64,000 bases of DNA from Thermasporomyces composti (GCF_003386795.1 NZ_QTUC01000001.1:4308515-4372514), one strand, 5' to 3'. Positions 7,390 to 16,188 are shown, counted from the first letter of the stretch. A program made the numbers and translations. Notes: generated from the letters alone by a model not told the origin.

Positions 7390-8457
7390 ATGACGATCAG
7401 TGCCATCGCGGTCCACGGCGCGACCGGCTACACCGGCCGGCTCGTCGTGGCCGAACTCGCCCGCCGCGGTGTGACTCCCGTGCTCGTCGGCCGTGACCCC
7501 GACCGGCTGAACACCGTCACCGCCCCGGGTGCCGAACGCCGGGTCGCCGACCTGTCCGATCCCACCAGCCTGCGCGCGGCCTTCCAGGACTGCGCCGTGG
7601 TCGTCAACTGCGCTGGACCGTTCGCGATCCACGGTGAGCCGGTGATACGCGCCGCAATCGACGTCGGCGCGCACTACGTGGACATCAGCGGAGAGCAGTC
7701 GTACGTCATGCGGGTCTTCGACCACTTCGACGAGCCGGCGGAACGAGCAGGCGTCACCGTCGTCCCGATGGCGAACGACGGTGGCTTCCTCGCCGACCTG
7801 CTCGCCGCCGTGACCGCCGCGCGGATCGACCCGCATGATCCCATCGACGAGGTGGTGCTTGCCCACCGAACGGGTGGCGGCGGCGGACTTTCTCGCGGCA
7901 GTGGCCGGACCGCGCTGCTCGCTCGCGACATGTTCGCCGGCGGCGGACTCGTGTACGTCGACGGCCGGTGGCGCGCCGACCTACCCGCCACCTGCACGGC
8001 GATCACCTTCCCCGGCGGCCCGGCGCCGTCGACCGTGGCGAAGGCCGGCTTCGCCGAGATCGCCACCGTGCCCCGGCATGTGGCGGCCCGCCGCGTCGAA
8101 GGTGTCGCCGAGATCACGTTCTTGGCGAGGCTGGCAGGCCTCACCCCGGACGTCGTGGAGCGGCTGCCGGAGAGTCCACCGGAACACCTGCGGACGGCCG
8201 GGCGGTTCACCCTCGTGGCCGAGGTCACTGGGCGAACGAGCCGCGCTCGTGGCGTCGTCGAGGGCACCGATACGTACGGTACGACCGCGGTCGTCGCGGT
8301 CCAGGCCGCTTGTCAGCTCGTCGTCCAGGGTGCTTGTCAGCTCGTCGTCCAGGGTGCCAAGCCCGGTGTCCTCGCGCCCGCTCAGGCGTTCACCGCCGGG
8401 CCCTTCTTGGACTCCCTCACCTCGCACGGGATCCGCCACACCGTGGAGACGGGCTGA
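7390..8457 (+). CDS. Saccharopine-dehydrogenase-like NAD(P)-binding protein
   Basis: A 355-residue protein whose N-terminus is a Rossmann fold of the saccharopine dehydrogenase/trans-acting enoyl reductase type: AVHGATGYTGRLVVAELARRG at the start, then VVNCAGPFAIHGEPVIRA around residues 75-92 and HYVDISGE near 97-104. The GATGYTG loop predicts NADP binding. Substrate is unknown; homologues act in lipid or polyketide reduction or have no assigned role. It is leaderless by its -10 position and divergent from an AraC regulator that probably controls it. The C-terminal third contains an exact 24-base tandem duplication that repeats eight residues (ACQLVVQG), so this part is likely polymorphic and not catalytic. 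Confidence 0.8.
   Translation: MTISAIAVHGATGYTGRLVVAELARRGVTPVLVGRDPDRLNTVTAPGAERRVADLSDPTSLRAAFQDCAVVVNCAGPFAIHGEPVIRAAIDVGAHYVDISGEQSYVMRVFDHFDEPAERAGVTVVPMANDGGFLADLLAAVTAARIDPHDPIDEVVLAHRTGGGGGLSRGSGRTALLARDMFAGGGLVYVDGRWRADLPATCTAITFPGGPAPSTVAKAGFAEIATVPRHVAARRVEGVAEITFLARLAGLTPDVVERLPESPPEHLRTAGRFTLVAEVTGRTSRARGVVEGTDTYGTTAVVAVQAACQLVVQGACQLVVQGAKPGVLAPAQAFTAGPFLDSLTSHGIRHTVETG
8308..8355 (+). repeat. Exact 24-base tandem duplication inside a gene
   Basis: Two perfect copies beginning GCTTGTCAGCTCGTC and ending CCAGGGT lie end to end at 8308-8331 and 8332-8355. They keep the frame and add eight residues near the C-terminus of the NAD(P)-binding oxidoreductase. Confidence 0.95.
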
Positions 8458-8599
8458 TCGCCAGCGGAGTCGTGTCGCGTCCTCGTCGTGAGAGGACTCA
8501 TCTCGACGGTCGGATGACGCCCGGCGGCGAGGAGCTCAGGAGCACGATGAGGGGCTCAGGAGCACGCCATCCCGGCGCGCCAGACACTCGCGGGACTTG

Positions 8600-8683
8600 T
8601 GTCCGAGGGGGGACTCGAACCCCCATGCCCTTGCGGGCACTAGCACCTCAAGCTAGCGCGTCTACCTATTCCGCCACCCGGAC
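8600..8683 (-). tRNA. tRNA-Leu (anticodon GAG)
   Basis: On the minus strand a class-II tRNA of 84 bases folds with a seven-pair acceptor stem (GTCCGGG with CTCGGAC, one G-T pair) and discriminator A. The anticodon stem encloses TTGAGGT, giving anticodon GAG, which reads CUC and CUU leucine codons. A long variable arm (GTGCCCGCAAGGGCAT region) and a T-loop with GGTTCGAGTCC are present. The CCA end is not encoded. It stands alone between the oxidoreductase and the M20 peptidase. Confidence 0.96.
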
Positions 8684-8796
8684 GTGGCGCGCCGGCTGTC
8701 CTGCGCGCGGCGCTCACTGTAGCAAATCCACCCGGCGGGAGTCGCTGGGCCACCACCCATCACCGATATGGGTGATTCACACGGCAAGATGAGGTC

Positions 8797-10161
8797 ATGA
8801 CGAACGACGCGAGCGGCCACGCGGCGCAGCCGGCTGGTGCCGGCGCGGACGTCGAGCACCGACCCGACGCGGAGGTCGTGGAGATCTGCCGGGACCTGAT
8901 CCGAATCGACACCTCCAACTACGGAGACGATCGCGGCCCGGGGGAGCGCCAAGCCGCCGAGTATGTGGCCGGCAAGCTCGCCGAGGCCGGGCTGGAGCCG
9001 ACCCTGTTGGAGTCCGAGCCGCTCCGCACCACCGTGGTCGCTCGCTGGGAGGGCGCCGATCCGTCGTTGCCAGCCCTGCTGGTCCACGGCCACCTGGACG
9101 TGGTGCCGGCGGTCAAGGCGGACTGGAGTGTCGACCCGTTCGCCGGCGAGGTCAAAGACGGCTGCCTCTGGGGGCGTGGTGCGGTCGATATGAAGGACTT
9201 CGACGCCATGGTGCTGTCGGTGCTGTCGGCGCGCACCCGCGCTGGCCGGCCGCCACGGCGTCCGGTCGTCCTCGTCTTCACCGCCGACGAGGAAGCCGGC
9301 GGCCGGAAAGGCGCCCACTGGCTCGTCGACCATCACCCTGAGCTCCTCGAGGGATGCACCGAGGCGGTAGGGGAAGTCGGCGGCTTCTCCGTCACGGTGC
9401 GCGACGACCTTCGCTTCTACCTCATCCAGACCGCTGAGAAGGGCATGGCCTGGATGCGGCTGAGAGCCAGGGGGACGGCGGGGCACGGGTCCATGCGCAA
9501 CGACGACAACGCGGTCACCGAGCTGGCCGAGGCGGTCGCTCGCATCGGGCGGCACCGATTCCCGCCCCGCATCACGCCCCCGGTCAAGGCCTTCTTGGCC
9601 GAGGTCTCAGAGGCGCTGGGAGTCGACATCGACCCGGAGTCCGATGACGTCGAGGTAACCCTCGCCCGACTCGGCTCCGTGGCTCGGATGATCGGGGCGA
9701 CCCTGCGCAACACCGCGAATCCGACCATGCTGGACGCTGGGTACAAGGTCAACGTCATCCCCGGTGAGGCCACCGCGGCGGTCGACGGGCGGTTCGTCCC
9801 CGGCGGACAGGAGGAGTTCCTCGCCACCATCGACGAGCTGATCGGCGACAAGGTCACACGCGAGATGATCAATCTCGACAGCGCGCCGGAGACGGAGTTC
9901 GCGGGAGCGCTGGTCGACGCGATGCGGACGTCGTTGGCGGCGGAGGACCCGCAGGGGAGGGCCGTGCCCTACTTGATGTCGGGCGGCACCGACGCCAAGG
10001 CCTGGCATCGCCTCGGCATCCGATGCTTCGGGTTCGCTCCTCTCAAGCTGCCGCCCGACCTGGACTTCGTCGGGATGTTCCACGGCATCGACGAACGCGT
10101 ACCGGTGGAGTCGCTGCGGTTCGGCGCGCGCGTCCTCGATCGTTTCCTCGACCTGGCCTGA
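8797..10161 (+). CDS. M20/M25/M40 family metallopeptidase
   Basis: A 454-residue zinc-dependent exopeptidase or amidohydrolase of the M20 family. The catalytic domain shows HGHLDVVP at residues 97-104 (H99, D101), the bridging aspartate in RGAVDMKD (D131), the general-base pair DEEAGG (E165, E166) and GGTDAK near the C-terminus; a lid/dimer domain lies between about 215 and 350. Actinobacterial orthologues are annotated as dipeptidase or succinyl-diaminopimelate-desuccinylase-like; the real substrate is unknown. CAAGAT ends 6 bases before the ATG and may act as a -10. It converges on the small DUF5703 gene, a common actinobacterial neighbour. No signal peptide is seen, so the enzyme is cytoplasmic. 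Confidence 0.9.
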   Translation: MTNDASGHAAQPAGAGADVEHRPDAEVVEICRDLIRIDTSNYGDDRGPGERQAAEYVAGKLAEAGLEPTLLESEPLRTTVVARWEGADPSLPALLVHGHLDVVPAVKADWSVDPFAGEVKDGCLWGRGAVDMKDFDAMVLSVLSARTRAGRPPRRPVVLVFTADEEAGGRKGAHWLVDHHPELLEGCTEAVGEVGGFSVTVRDDLRFYLIQTAEKGMAWMRLRARGTAGHGSMRNDDNAVTELAEAVARIGRHRFPPRITPPVKAFLAEVSEALGVDIDPESDDVEVTLARLGSVARMIGATLRNTANPTMLDAGYKVNVIPGEATAAVDGRFVPGGQEEFLATIDELIGDKVTREMINLDSAPETEFAGALVDAMRTSLAAEDPQGRAVPYLMSGGTDAKAWHRLGIRCFGFAPLKLPPDLDFVGMFHGIDERVPVESLRFGARVLDRFLDLA

Positions 10162-10205
10162 CCTTCACGCGCCCGACCGTGCGCCGTGCCGGGAGGGCGT
10201 GAGAA

Positions 10206-10421
10206 TCACAGCGCGGAGGCCCAGGCTCCTGTCGGGGGCATGGTCTTGGTGACTCGGATGATCCTCCGCCGGAGCGTCACGACCCGGCGGCCGTCAGGAT
10301 GGACCCGGACCCGGAGGAGTTCCCATCCGCCACGCTCTGCCCGATCGACGAGAAGCTGCCGCACCACCCGCCGAGAGACGGTGCGCGGCAGCTGCAGCTG
10401 ATGAGTCTCGTACTCCGCCAT
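10206..10421 (-). CDS. DUF5703 family protein
   Basis: A 71-residue basic protein starting MAEYETHQLQLPRTVSR. The pattern of LPR..SR..R.LL.D.AE.GGWEL.R.R..PDG.R.V.LRR.IIR is that of the small actinobacterial family DUF5703, whose function is unknown. ATG 10421 is preferred over the in-frame start at 10463 because the family begins at MAEYE and because CACGAT ends 6 bases before it, resembling the -10 position of other genes here. The product has no membrane segment or signal peptide. It converges on the M20 peptidase with 44 bases between the stops. Confidence 0.8.
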   Translation of the reverse strand: MAEYETHQLQLPRTVSRRVVRQLLVDRAERGGWELLRVRVHPDGRRVVTLRRRIIRVTKTMPPTGAWASAL

Positions 10422-10478
10422 CGCCCCATCGTGACATGCCTTCGTGGAAAAGGAAGACCCCAAGGCCCACAGTGGCCC

Positions 10479-11456
10479 TCAGAAGGTCGGCTCCCACCGC
10501 TCCGGGTAGCCCATCGGAAGCGCGGAGACGTCGTCGAGCGCGGCAGTGATCTCCACGGGTAGCTCCACTTCTTCCACGGTGAGCGACCCGCGGAGCTGCG
10601 CAGCCGTCCGGGCACCGACGATCGGCGCGGTGACCCCCGGCCGGTCTCGCACCCAGGCCAGCGCCACCTCGATCGGCGACAGCCCGAGTCCGTCCGCGGC
10701 ACGACACACCGCGTCGACGATCCGGCGGCTCGCGGGGTCCAGGTGAACCCCCACGAAACGCTCGAAGTGCGGCGAGGCCGCCCGGGAGTCCGCTGGTGTG
10801 CCGGTGCGGTACTTGCCGGTGAGGACTCCTCGGCCCAGAGGTGACCATGCCAGCACGCCCAGCCCAAGCGCCCGTGCCGCTGGCAGCACCTCGCGTTCGA
10901 TCCCGCGCTCCACCAGGGAGTACTCCACCTGCGTGGAGGCGATGGGGGCGCGGCCGGGCCAGGCGGCCTGGTAGGCGGCGGCGAAGCCGGTCTGCCAGCC
11001 GGAGTAGTTGCACAGACCGACGTAGCGCGCCCGTCCGCTCGACACCGCGAAATCCATCGCGGCGAGCGTCTCCTCCACCGGGACGTCGTTGCTCCAGGCG
11101 CTGACCTGCCACAGGTCGACGGAGTCGACCCCGAGCCGGTCGAGCGAGGCATCGAGCTGGTCGAGCAACGTTCGACGGGAGACGTCCACCCCTCCCATGT
11201 GGCTACACACGCCAGCCTTCGTCGCCAGCACCACCTCGTCACGCCGCACGAGGGTGCCGATCAAGCGGCCTAGGAGTCGCTCGCTGTCGCCGTCGGCATA
11301 GTCAGCCGATGTGTCGATGAGCGTGCCACCGGCTTCCACAAAGGCCGTCAGCTGGTCCCGTGCCTCGTGCTCGTCGGTGTCACGGCCCCATGTCATGGTG
11401 CCGAGGCCCAGCCGGGAGACCCGCAGGCCGGTCCGGCCCAGATAGCGCTGCTCCAT
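10479..11456 (-). CDS. Aldo/keto reductase
   Basis: A 325-residue (beta/alpha)8 oxidoreductase of the aldo/keto reductase superfamily, expected to use NADPH. Three of the four catalytic-tetrad residues are in place: D48 (LIDTSADYADG), Y53 and K80 (VVLATKAG). The fourth, usually a histidine in the strand after VDLWQ, is Ser119 here (VDLWQVSAW), which is unusual for an active carbonyl reductase and may alter the reaction. The C-terminal nucleotide-binding part (APIVGARTAAQL) is typical of the AKR11/12-like bacterial group. ATG 11456 is preceded by GGTGAGGA. The gene is alone on its strand next to DUF5703, with no clear pathway context. Confidence 0.88.
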   Translation of the reverse strand: MEQRYLGRTGLRVSRLGLGTMTWGRDTDEHEARDQLTAFVEAGGTLIDTSADYADGDSERLLGRLIGTLVRRDEVVLATKAGVCSHMGGVDVSRRTLLDQLDASLDRLGVDSVDLWQVSAWSNDVPVEETLAAMDFAVSSGRARYVGLCNYSGWQTGFAAAYQAAWPGRAPIASTQVEYSLVERGIEREVLPAARALGLGVLAWSPLGRGVLTGKYRTGTPADSRAASPHFERFVGVHLDPASRRIVDAVCRAADGLGLSPIEVALAWVRDRPGVTAPIVGARTAAQLRGSLTVEEVELPVEITAALDDVSALPMGYPERWEPTF

Positions 11457-11770
11457 CGACGGTCCTCACCACCTTCCCCCGGCGCTGAGCAGGGCGAGGG
11501 CCTGCCAAGCCCACATGGTCGACCAGTGCCCACGTGCTCGACGGGACACTAGCCGACCTGAACCTGGCACCACGAGTCCAGCCGCGGCCATCGCCTCGCT
11601 AGACTCGCCTGGCCCCGTCAGGCGCGAGAGACAACGATCTTTCCCGCGCCCGGAGCCGGCCTTACCCAAGACGCCTCGGTAGGGCCGATCCCTCAAGACT
11701 CGCCGGACCTGGCCCAGATCCACCCCCCACCCGATCGAGCGAGAACCAGCGCGACGCAAGAGGAGGTTTC
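11457..11770. other. Divergent intergenic region without a gene
   Basis: This 314-base stretch separates the divergent aldo/keto reductase and LLM oxidoreductase genes. I find no convincing reading frame or RNA. The only recognisable element is AGAGGAGG at 11758-11765, the ribosome site of the gene at 11771. Promoters for both directions must lie here. Confidence 0.5.
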
Positions 11771-12829
11771 GTGCGCCTGGGCTTGACGCTCAGCGTGTCC
11801 GACGCGGCGGACCTCGCCGCCAGCGTCGCGCTCGCGGAGGAGGCCGACCGGCTCGGATTCGACTCCTGCTGGGCGTCGGAAGCCTACGGGTACGACGCCG
11901 CGACGGTGCTCGCCACCGTCGCGGCTCGCACGCGACGGATCGGGGTCGGTTCGGGGGTCTTCCAGATTCCGGCCAGGGCACCGGCCATGACCGCGATGAC
12001 CGCGGCCACGCTCGACGCGCTGTCGCAGGGGCGTTTCCGCCTGGGCCTCGGTGTCTCGGGACCTCAGGTCTCCGAGGGCTGGTACGGCGTGCGCTTCGCC
12101 GACCCGTTGGGACGTACCCGCGAGTACATCGACATCGTCCGAACCGTCCTGGCCCGGAAGGTTCTGGCCCATACCGGGACGCACTACACCCTTCCGCTGC
12201 CGGACGGACCCGGCAAGGCGCTGAGGCTCGCCACCCGGCCGGTCCGTACGGACATCCCCATCTACCTCGCCGCCGTCGGACCTCGGAACCTGGAACTCGC
12301 TGGCGAGATCGCCGATGGCTGGCTGGGCGTCTTCGTGTCCCCGGCTTACCTACCCACCTCACTGGGGTATGTCCGAGCAGGATGGGAACGCGGCGCTCGT
12401 CCAGAGGCTGACCGGGCAGCCTTCGACATCGTCGCCAGCGTGCCCGTGGCGGTCGGGGATGACGTCGACGCCTGCGCCGACCTCGTCCGCCCCTATGCAG
12501 CGCTCTACCTCGGCGGCATGGGCAGCCGGACCCAGAACTTCTACAACGCCCTCGCCGCGCGGATGGGCTACGCCGAGCAAGCCGCCCAGGTGCAACAGCT
12601 GTATTTGGAGCGGCGGCACCGGGACGCGGCGCGTGCCGTGCCGGTGGAGTTCCTCGACGAGACGGCGCTCCTGGGACCGTCCACGCGGATCGTGGAGCGC
12701 CTGCGCGCCTACGCCGAGGCTGGCGTCACCACACTGGCGCTCCTGCCCTTCGGTCAGACCGTCGAGGACCGCGTCAACGCACTACGAACGACAGCCGAGG
12801 CGTGGATCGCCTCTGGTGTGGGGGATTGA
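11771..12829 (+). CDS. LLM-class F420-dependent oxidoreductase
   Basis: A 352-residue luciferase-like (beta/alpha)8 protein. The start MRLGLTLSVSDAADL, the ISSGVFQIPARAP-type strand (here IGVGSGVFQIPARAPAM, about residues 56-72) and FRLGLGVSGPQVSEGWYGVRF (about 92-112) match the actinobacterial F420-using subgroup rather than FMN luciferases. It probably transfers hydride from reduced coenzyme F420 to an unknown substrate in the cytoplasm. GTG 11771 is fixed by AGGAGG 6 bases upstream. Its stop is 3 bases before uppP, so the two are co-transcribed; this pairing recurs in actinobacteria, but no functional link with undecaprenyl phosphate is known to me. Confidence 0.86.
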   Translation: MRLGLTLSVSDAADLAASVALAEEADRLGFDSCWASEAYGYDAATVLATVAARTRRIGVGSGVFQIPARAPAMTAMTAATLDALSQGRFRLGLGVSGPQVSEGWYGVRFADPLGRTREYIDIVRTVLARKVLAHTGTHYTLPLPDGPGKALRLATRPVRTDIPIYLAAVGPRNLELAGEIADGWLGVFVSPAYLPTSLGYVRAGWERGARPEADRAAFDIVASVPVAVGDDVDACADLVRPYAALYLGGMGSRTQNFYNALAARMGYAEQAAQVQQLYLERRHRDAARAVPVEFLDETALLGPSTRIVERLRAYAEAGVTTLALLPFGQTVEDRVNALRTTAEAWIASGVGD

Positions 12830-12832
12830 ACC

Positions 12833-13672
12833 GTGGAGCACAGCGTCGGCTGGTTGGGTGCCCTCGTCTACGGACTGCTGCAGGGCCTGACGGAGTTCTT
12901 GCCGATCTCGTCGAGCGCGCACGTGCGCATCATGGGGGCGCTCGTACCGGGGTGGGGTGACCCTGGCGCCGCCTTCACCGCCGTCATCCAGCTCGGCACC
13001 GAGACGGCGGTGGTGGTCTACTTCCGCAACGACATCTGGGCGATCATCCGCACCTGGACGCTCTCGCTGTTCCGTCCGGTCCTGCGGCGAGATCCGAACG
13101 CGCGCATGGGGTGGTTCATCATCGCCGGCACCCTCCCGATCGGGGTGCTGGGTTTCCTGTTCCAGGAGACCATCGAGACCGCGCTGCGCTCGCTGGTCTA
13201 CGTGGGGATCACGCTCATCGCCTTCGGGCTCATCCTGGGCATCGCCGACGCCATCGCGCCCAACCGCAAGTCGCTGGACCGGCTGACCTTCCCACAGGCC
13301 CTGCTGTTCGGCTGCGCACAGGCCCTCGCGCTCATTCCTGGCGTGTCCCGATCCGGCGGCACCATCACCGCCGGTCTGCTCATGGGGTTCACCCGCGAGG
13401 CCGCGGCGCGGTACTCGTTCCTGCTGGCGATCCCCGCCGTCTTCGCCTCCGGATTCCTCGAGGTCCTCGATATCGGCGAGGAGCACGCGCCGGACTGGGG
13501 GCCCACCATCCTGGCCACGATCGTGAGCTTCGTCGTGGGCTACCTCGTCATCGTCTACTTCATGCGCTACATCTCCCGACACAGCTTCCGCCCGTTCGTC
13601 ATCTACCGCGCTCTGCTCGGCACCGTGGTGCTGAGCCTGCTGGCGTTCGGTGTCGTGACGCCCTTCGCCTGA
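12833..13672 (+). CDS. uppP: Undecaprenyl-diphosphate phosphatase
   Basis: A 279-residue polytopic membrane enzyme of the BacA/UppP family that removes phosphate from undecaprenyl diphosphate, regenerating the lipid carrier for peptidoglycan and other wall polymers. The two catalytic motifs are intact: QGLTEFLPISSSAH near residues 17-30 and PGVSRSGGTITAGL near 168-181. About eight hydrophobic helices follow the usual pattern. Members also give low-level bacitracin resistance. The GTG start lies 3 bases after the LLM oxidoreductase stop and gives the family N-terminus MEHSVGWLGALVYGLLQG. A 183-base gap follows before the phosphatase island. Confidence 0.95.
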   Translation: MEHSVGWLGALVYGLLQGLTEFLPISSSAHVRIMGALVPGWGDPGAAFTAVIQLGTETAVVVYFRNDIWAIIRTWTLSLFRPVLRRDPNARMGWFIIAGTLPIGVLGFLFQETIETALRSLVYVGITLIAFGLILGIADAIAPNRKSLDRLTFPQALLFGCAQALALIPGVSRSGGTITAGLLMGFTREAAARYSFLLAIPAVFASGFLEVLDIGEEHAPDWGPTILATIVSFVVGYLVIVYFMRYISRHSFRPFVIYRALLGTVVLSLLAFGVVTPFA

Positions 13673-13841
13673 CCACAGCAGACGTCCTCACAGCCGACCC
13701 GGGTGACGTCGCGTACCGCGACAGTCGCGCGGCCCTGGCATCTCCGCGGCGGTCTGACCGAACCAACGCTGGCGGGGGCCTGCGACGCGGCCGATGTGCG
13801 GCGGCGAGTGCCGCGTGTCCGGTGAACGTCCGGTCGGCCCG

Positions 13842-13847
13842 TAGGCT
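13842..13847 (+). promoter_or_regulatory. -10 element TAGGCT of the histidine-phosphatase gene
   Basis: It ends 8 bases before ATG 13856. Confidence 0.5.
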
Positions 13848-13855
13848 CGGTATCC

Positions 13856-14596
13856 ATGGCGACGTTGCTCCTCATCCGGCACGGGCGGACCAAGGCCAAC
13901 GCCGACGGCGTCCTGGCCGGATGGACTCCAGGGGTCGGTTTGGACGAGGTGGGGCGCGAACAGGTGGAGCGGCTCGCCGGCCGGCTCGATCGCATCCCGC
14001 TGGCGGCACTCGTGACGAGTCCGCTGGAGAGGTGCCAGCAGACCGCCGCCGCGGTCGCCGCCCTCGACGGGCATCCGCCGTCGGTCGTCGACGAGCGGCT
14101 CGGTGAGGTCCGGTACGGCGACTGGGAAGGCAAGTCGTTGAAGGTCCTCGCCAAGGATCCGCTGTGGAAGGCCGTCCAACGCCACCCGAGCGCGGTGCGG
14201 TTCCCGGGCGAGGGTGGGGAGTCGCTCAGAGCGATGGCGGAACGGGCGGTCGGCGCCGCACGCGAGTGGGACGCGCGGGTCGAAGCCGACCATGGCCCCG
14301 ACGCCATCTGGGCGGCGGTGAGCCACGGTGACGTCATCAAGGCGATCGTCGCCGACGCTTTGGGCCTGCACCTGGACCAGTTCCAGCGAATCGTGATCGA
14401 CCCCTGCTCGATCAGTGTCGTGCGGTACACCCCGCTGCAGACGTTCGTCGTCCGTGTCAACGACACCGGCAGCGACCTGTCGAGCTTGGTCGTCCCACGT
14501 CGCCGCCGGCGGCGGCGCCGGCGCGGGGAGGCCGACAGCGACGCGGTGGTGGGCGGCGGCGCGGGGGCCGGGGGCGCTGGCCGATCGCGGGAGTAG
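13856..14596 (+). CDS. Histidine phosphatase, MSMEG_4193-type putative phosphomutase
   Basis: A 246-residue histidine-phosphatase-superfamily protein. The N-terminal phosphoacceptor motif LIRHGRT (H9) and the second catalytic histidine in VSHGDV (near residue 160) are both present, so it should act as a phosphatase or mutase through a phosphohistidine. The actinobacterial group is named after MSMEG_4193 and has no proven substrate. It opens a conserved island with DUF3090, the kinase-like SCO1664 protein and mshC. The C-terminus is odd: after about residue 214 a run of nine arginines is followed by an acidic and then a Gly/Ala-rich disordered tail, encoded by CGG/CGC-rich low-complexity DNA. 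The start follows a -10 with no ribosome site. Confidence 0.85.
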   Translation: MATLLLIRHGRTKANADGVLAGWTPGVGLDEVGREQVERLAGRLDRIPLAALVTSPLERCQQTAAAVAALDGHPPSVVDERLGEVRYGDWEGKSLKVLAKDPLWKAVQRHPSAVRFPGEGGESLRAMAERAVGAAREWDARVEADHGPDAIWAAVSHGDVIKAIVADALGLHLDQFQRIVIDPCSISVVRYTPLQTFVVRVNDTGSDLSSLVVPRRRRRRRRRGEADSDAVVGGGAGAGGAGRSRE

Positions 14597-14630
14597 GTGG
14601 CCGTCGACACCGCTGTCGCCGGAAAGCGCG

Positions 14631-14636
14631 TAGGGT
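14631..14636 (+). promoter_or_regulatory. -10 element TAGGGT of the DUF3090 gene
   Basis: It ends 8 bases before ATG 14645; a GGAAG inside the spacer could also serve as a weak ribosome site. Confidence 0.45.
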
Positions 14637-14644
14637 CTGGAAGT

Positions 14645-15217
14645 ATGGCCCGTGTCGTTCACCTTCACGACGCTCCTGAGCGGTTCGTCGTCGGAACGGT
14701 TGGAGAGCCCGGCCAGCGCACCTTCTACCTGCAAGCGCGCTCCAAGAATCTCCTCACCACGGTCGGCGTCGAGAAGGAGCAGGTCGCTGTCCTCGCCGAG
14801 CGGATCGACGCGATGCTGGACGAGGTGCTGCGGCTCACCGGCGGTCGTGCCGTCATTCCGGCGGTCGCTCCGAAGGAGCTCGCCGATGACGGCCCGCTCG
14901 ACCAACCGATCATCGAGGAGTTTCGCGTCGGGACCCTGCGGCTGGCGTGGGACAACGAGAACGAGCGGGTGGTGATCGAGGCTTACGAGGTCACCGACGA
15001 CGACGCGGATCCGCCTCCGCCGGTCGACGAGGCACCGGATGCCGACGGCCCGGAGACACTTGTCGTGCGGATCACCGGTGCGCAAGCCCGCGCGTTCGTG
15101 CAGCGCGCCCTCGCTGTGGTGGCGGCGGGACGTCCGCCGTGCCCGTTCTGCGGCAACCCCCTGGACCCCCAGGGACACCTGTGCCCCCGGCTCAACGGGT
15201 ATCGGCGTTCGGCTTGA
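14645..15217 (+). CDS. DUF3090 domain-containing protein
   Basis: A 190-residue protein of the actinobacterial DUF3090 family (SCO1665-like), of unknown biochemical role. The core contains RFVVGTVGEPGQRTFYLQA near the N-terminus and FRVGTLRLAWD in the middle. It ends in a cysteine cluster CPFCGNPLDPQGHLCPR that looks like a small zinc ribbon with the usual fourth ligand replaced by histidine. The start ATG 14645 matches the family N-terminus MARVVHLHDAPERF; an in-frame GTG at 14597 is rejected. The stop is 15 bases before the kinase-like gene, so the two are probably one transcript. The middle (about 118-140) is acidic and probably disordered. Confidence 0.85.
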   Translation: MARVVHLHDAPERFVVGTVGEPGQRTFYLQARSKNLLTTVGVEKEQVAVLAERIDAMLDEVLRLTGGRAVIPAVAPKELADDGPLDQPIIEEFRVGTLRLAWDNENERVVIEAYEVTDDDADPPPPVDEAPDADGPETLVVRITGAQARAFVQRALAVVAAGRPPCPFCGNPLDPQGHLCPRLNGYRRSA

Positions 15218-15232
15218 GAGACCGGTAGCGAC

Positions 15233-16027
15233 ATGATGATGCCGCCCGCTGACGCTCTGAGCCTGCTGCGGGAGGGCCGGCTGGAGGTCGAGGGCCGGCT
15301 CGTCTCGGCGTCCAACGCCACGTTCTATTGCTCGGTGAGCTTGGACGGTCAGACCGCCGCCGGCGTCTACAAGCCGGTGCGCGGGGAGCGACCGTTGTGG
15401 GACTTTCCCCATGGTTCCTTGGCACGCCGAGAGCTGGCCACCTACCTGGTGTCGGAAGCGTCGGGTTGGCACCTCGTCCCGCCTACGGTCTTGCGCGACG
15501 GCCCCTTCGGTGAGGGCATGGTCCAGCTGTGGATCGACCACGACCCGGACAAGGGTGTCGTCGACGTCGTTCCGCGTCACCAGGTCCCCGAAGGGTGGCG
15601 GCGGGTGCTCGAGGCGTACGACGCCGAGGGCGAGGAGGTGAGCCTGATCCACCTCGACGACGACCGGCTCCGCCGCCTCGCGCTGTTCGACATCGTGGTC
15701 AACAACGCCGACCGCAAGGGCGGTCACGTCCTGCTCGCCTCGGACGGGCGCGTCCTCGGTGTCGACCACGGCCTGTGCTTCCACGAAGACGACAAGCTCC
15801 GTACCGTCCTCTGGGGCTGGGCGGGCGAGCCGATCCCTGACGAGCACCTGGACGTGGTGCGCCGACTCGGATGCGAGCTGGAGGGCGAGCTCGGTCGGAC
15901 GTTGTCCGAGCTGCTCCGCCCGGAGGAGATCACGGCGTTCCGGGCCCGAATGGAGCGGATCCTGGCCGTCAAGCGTTTCCCGGAGCCGGGAGAGGGCTGG
16001 CCCGCGATCCCGTGGCCGGTGTTCTGA
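15233..16027 (+). CDS. SCO1664-family PI3/4-kinase-like protein
   Basis: A 264-residue protein with the layout of a phosphatidylinositol-3/4-kinase-type catalytic domain: a lysine in [13 protein letters not shown] (K47) for ATP phosphates, the catalytic-loop-like [14 protein letters not shown] (D150, N147/N148, H155) and a metal-binding GVDHGLCF (D168). Family members are annotated SCO1664 family; neither lipid nor protein substrate is established, and a HipA-like protein kinase is a fair alternative. It follows DUF3090 by 15 bases and precedes mshC. There is no membrane segment. Three consecutive ATG codons stand at the start, so the exact first residue is uncertain by two positions. Confidence 0.85.
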   Translation: MMMPPADALSLLREGRLEVEGRLVSASNATFYCSVSLDGQTAAGVYKPVRGERPLWDFPHGSLARRELATYLVSEASGWHLVPPTVLRDGPFGEGMVQLWIDHDPDKGVVDVVPRHQVPEGWRRVLEAYDAEGEEVSLIHLDDDRLRRLALFDIVVNNADRKGGHVLLASDGRVLGVDHGLCFHEDDKLRTVLWGWAGEPIPDEHLDVVRRLGCELEGELGRTLSELLRPEEITAFRARMERILAVKRFPEPGEGWPAIPWPVF

Positions 16028-16182
16028 CGACCGCCGTCCCAACGCTTCCTTCCTCACGCTTCGTTGTCACCCGTCACCTCGTTGTAGCAGTGTGACGTGG
16101 GTGGTCGCCCGCGCGGCCCCGGGGACGGCCACGTGGGGACAGTGCCCTCCGCCGCCCCCGATCCGGGCTGGGGATCGACCTA

Positions 16183-16188
16183 TAGGCT
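16183..16188 (+). promoter_or_regulatory. -10 element TAGGCT of mshC
   Basis: It ends 8 bases before ATG 16197. Confidence 0.5.

Noticed and set aside
13688..16057. Long open frame on the minus strand across the phosphatase, DUF3090 and kinase-like genes
   Set aside because: It is a high-GC third-position shadow of three well-recognised plus-strand genes and has no recognisable protein features.
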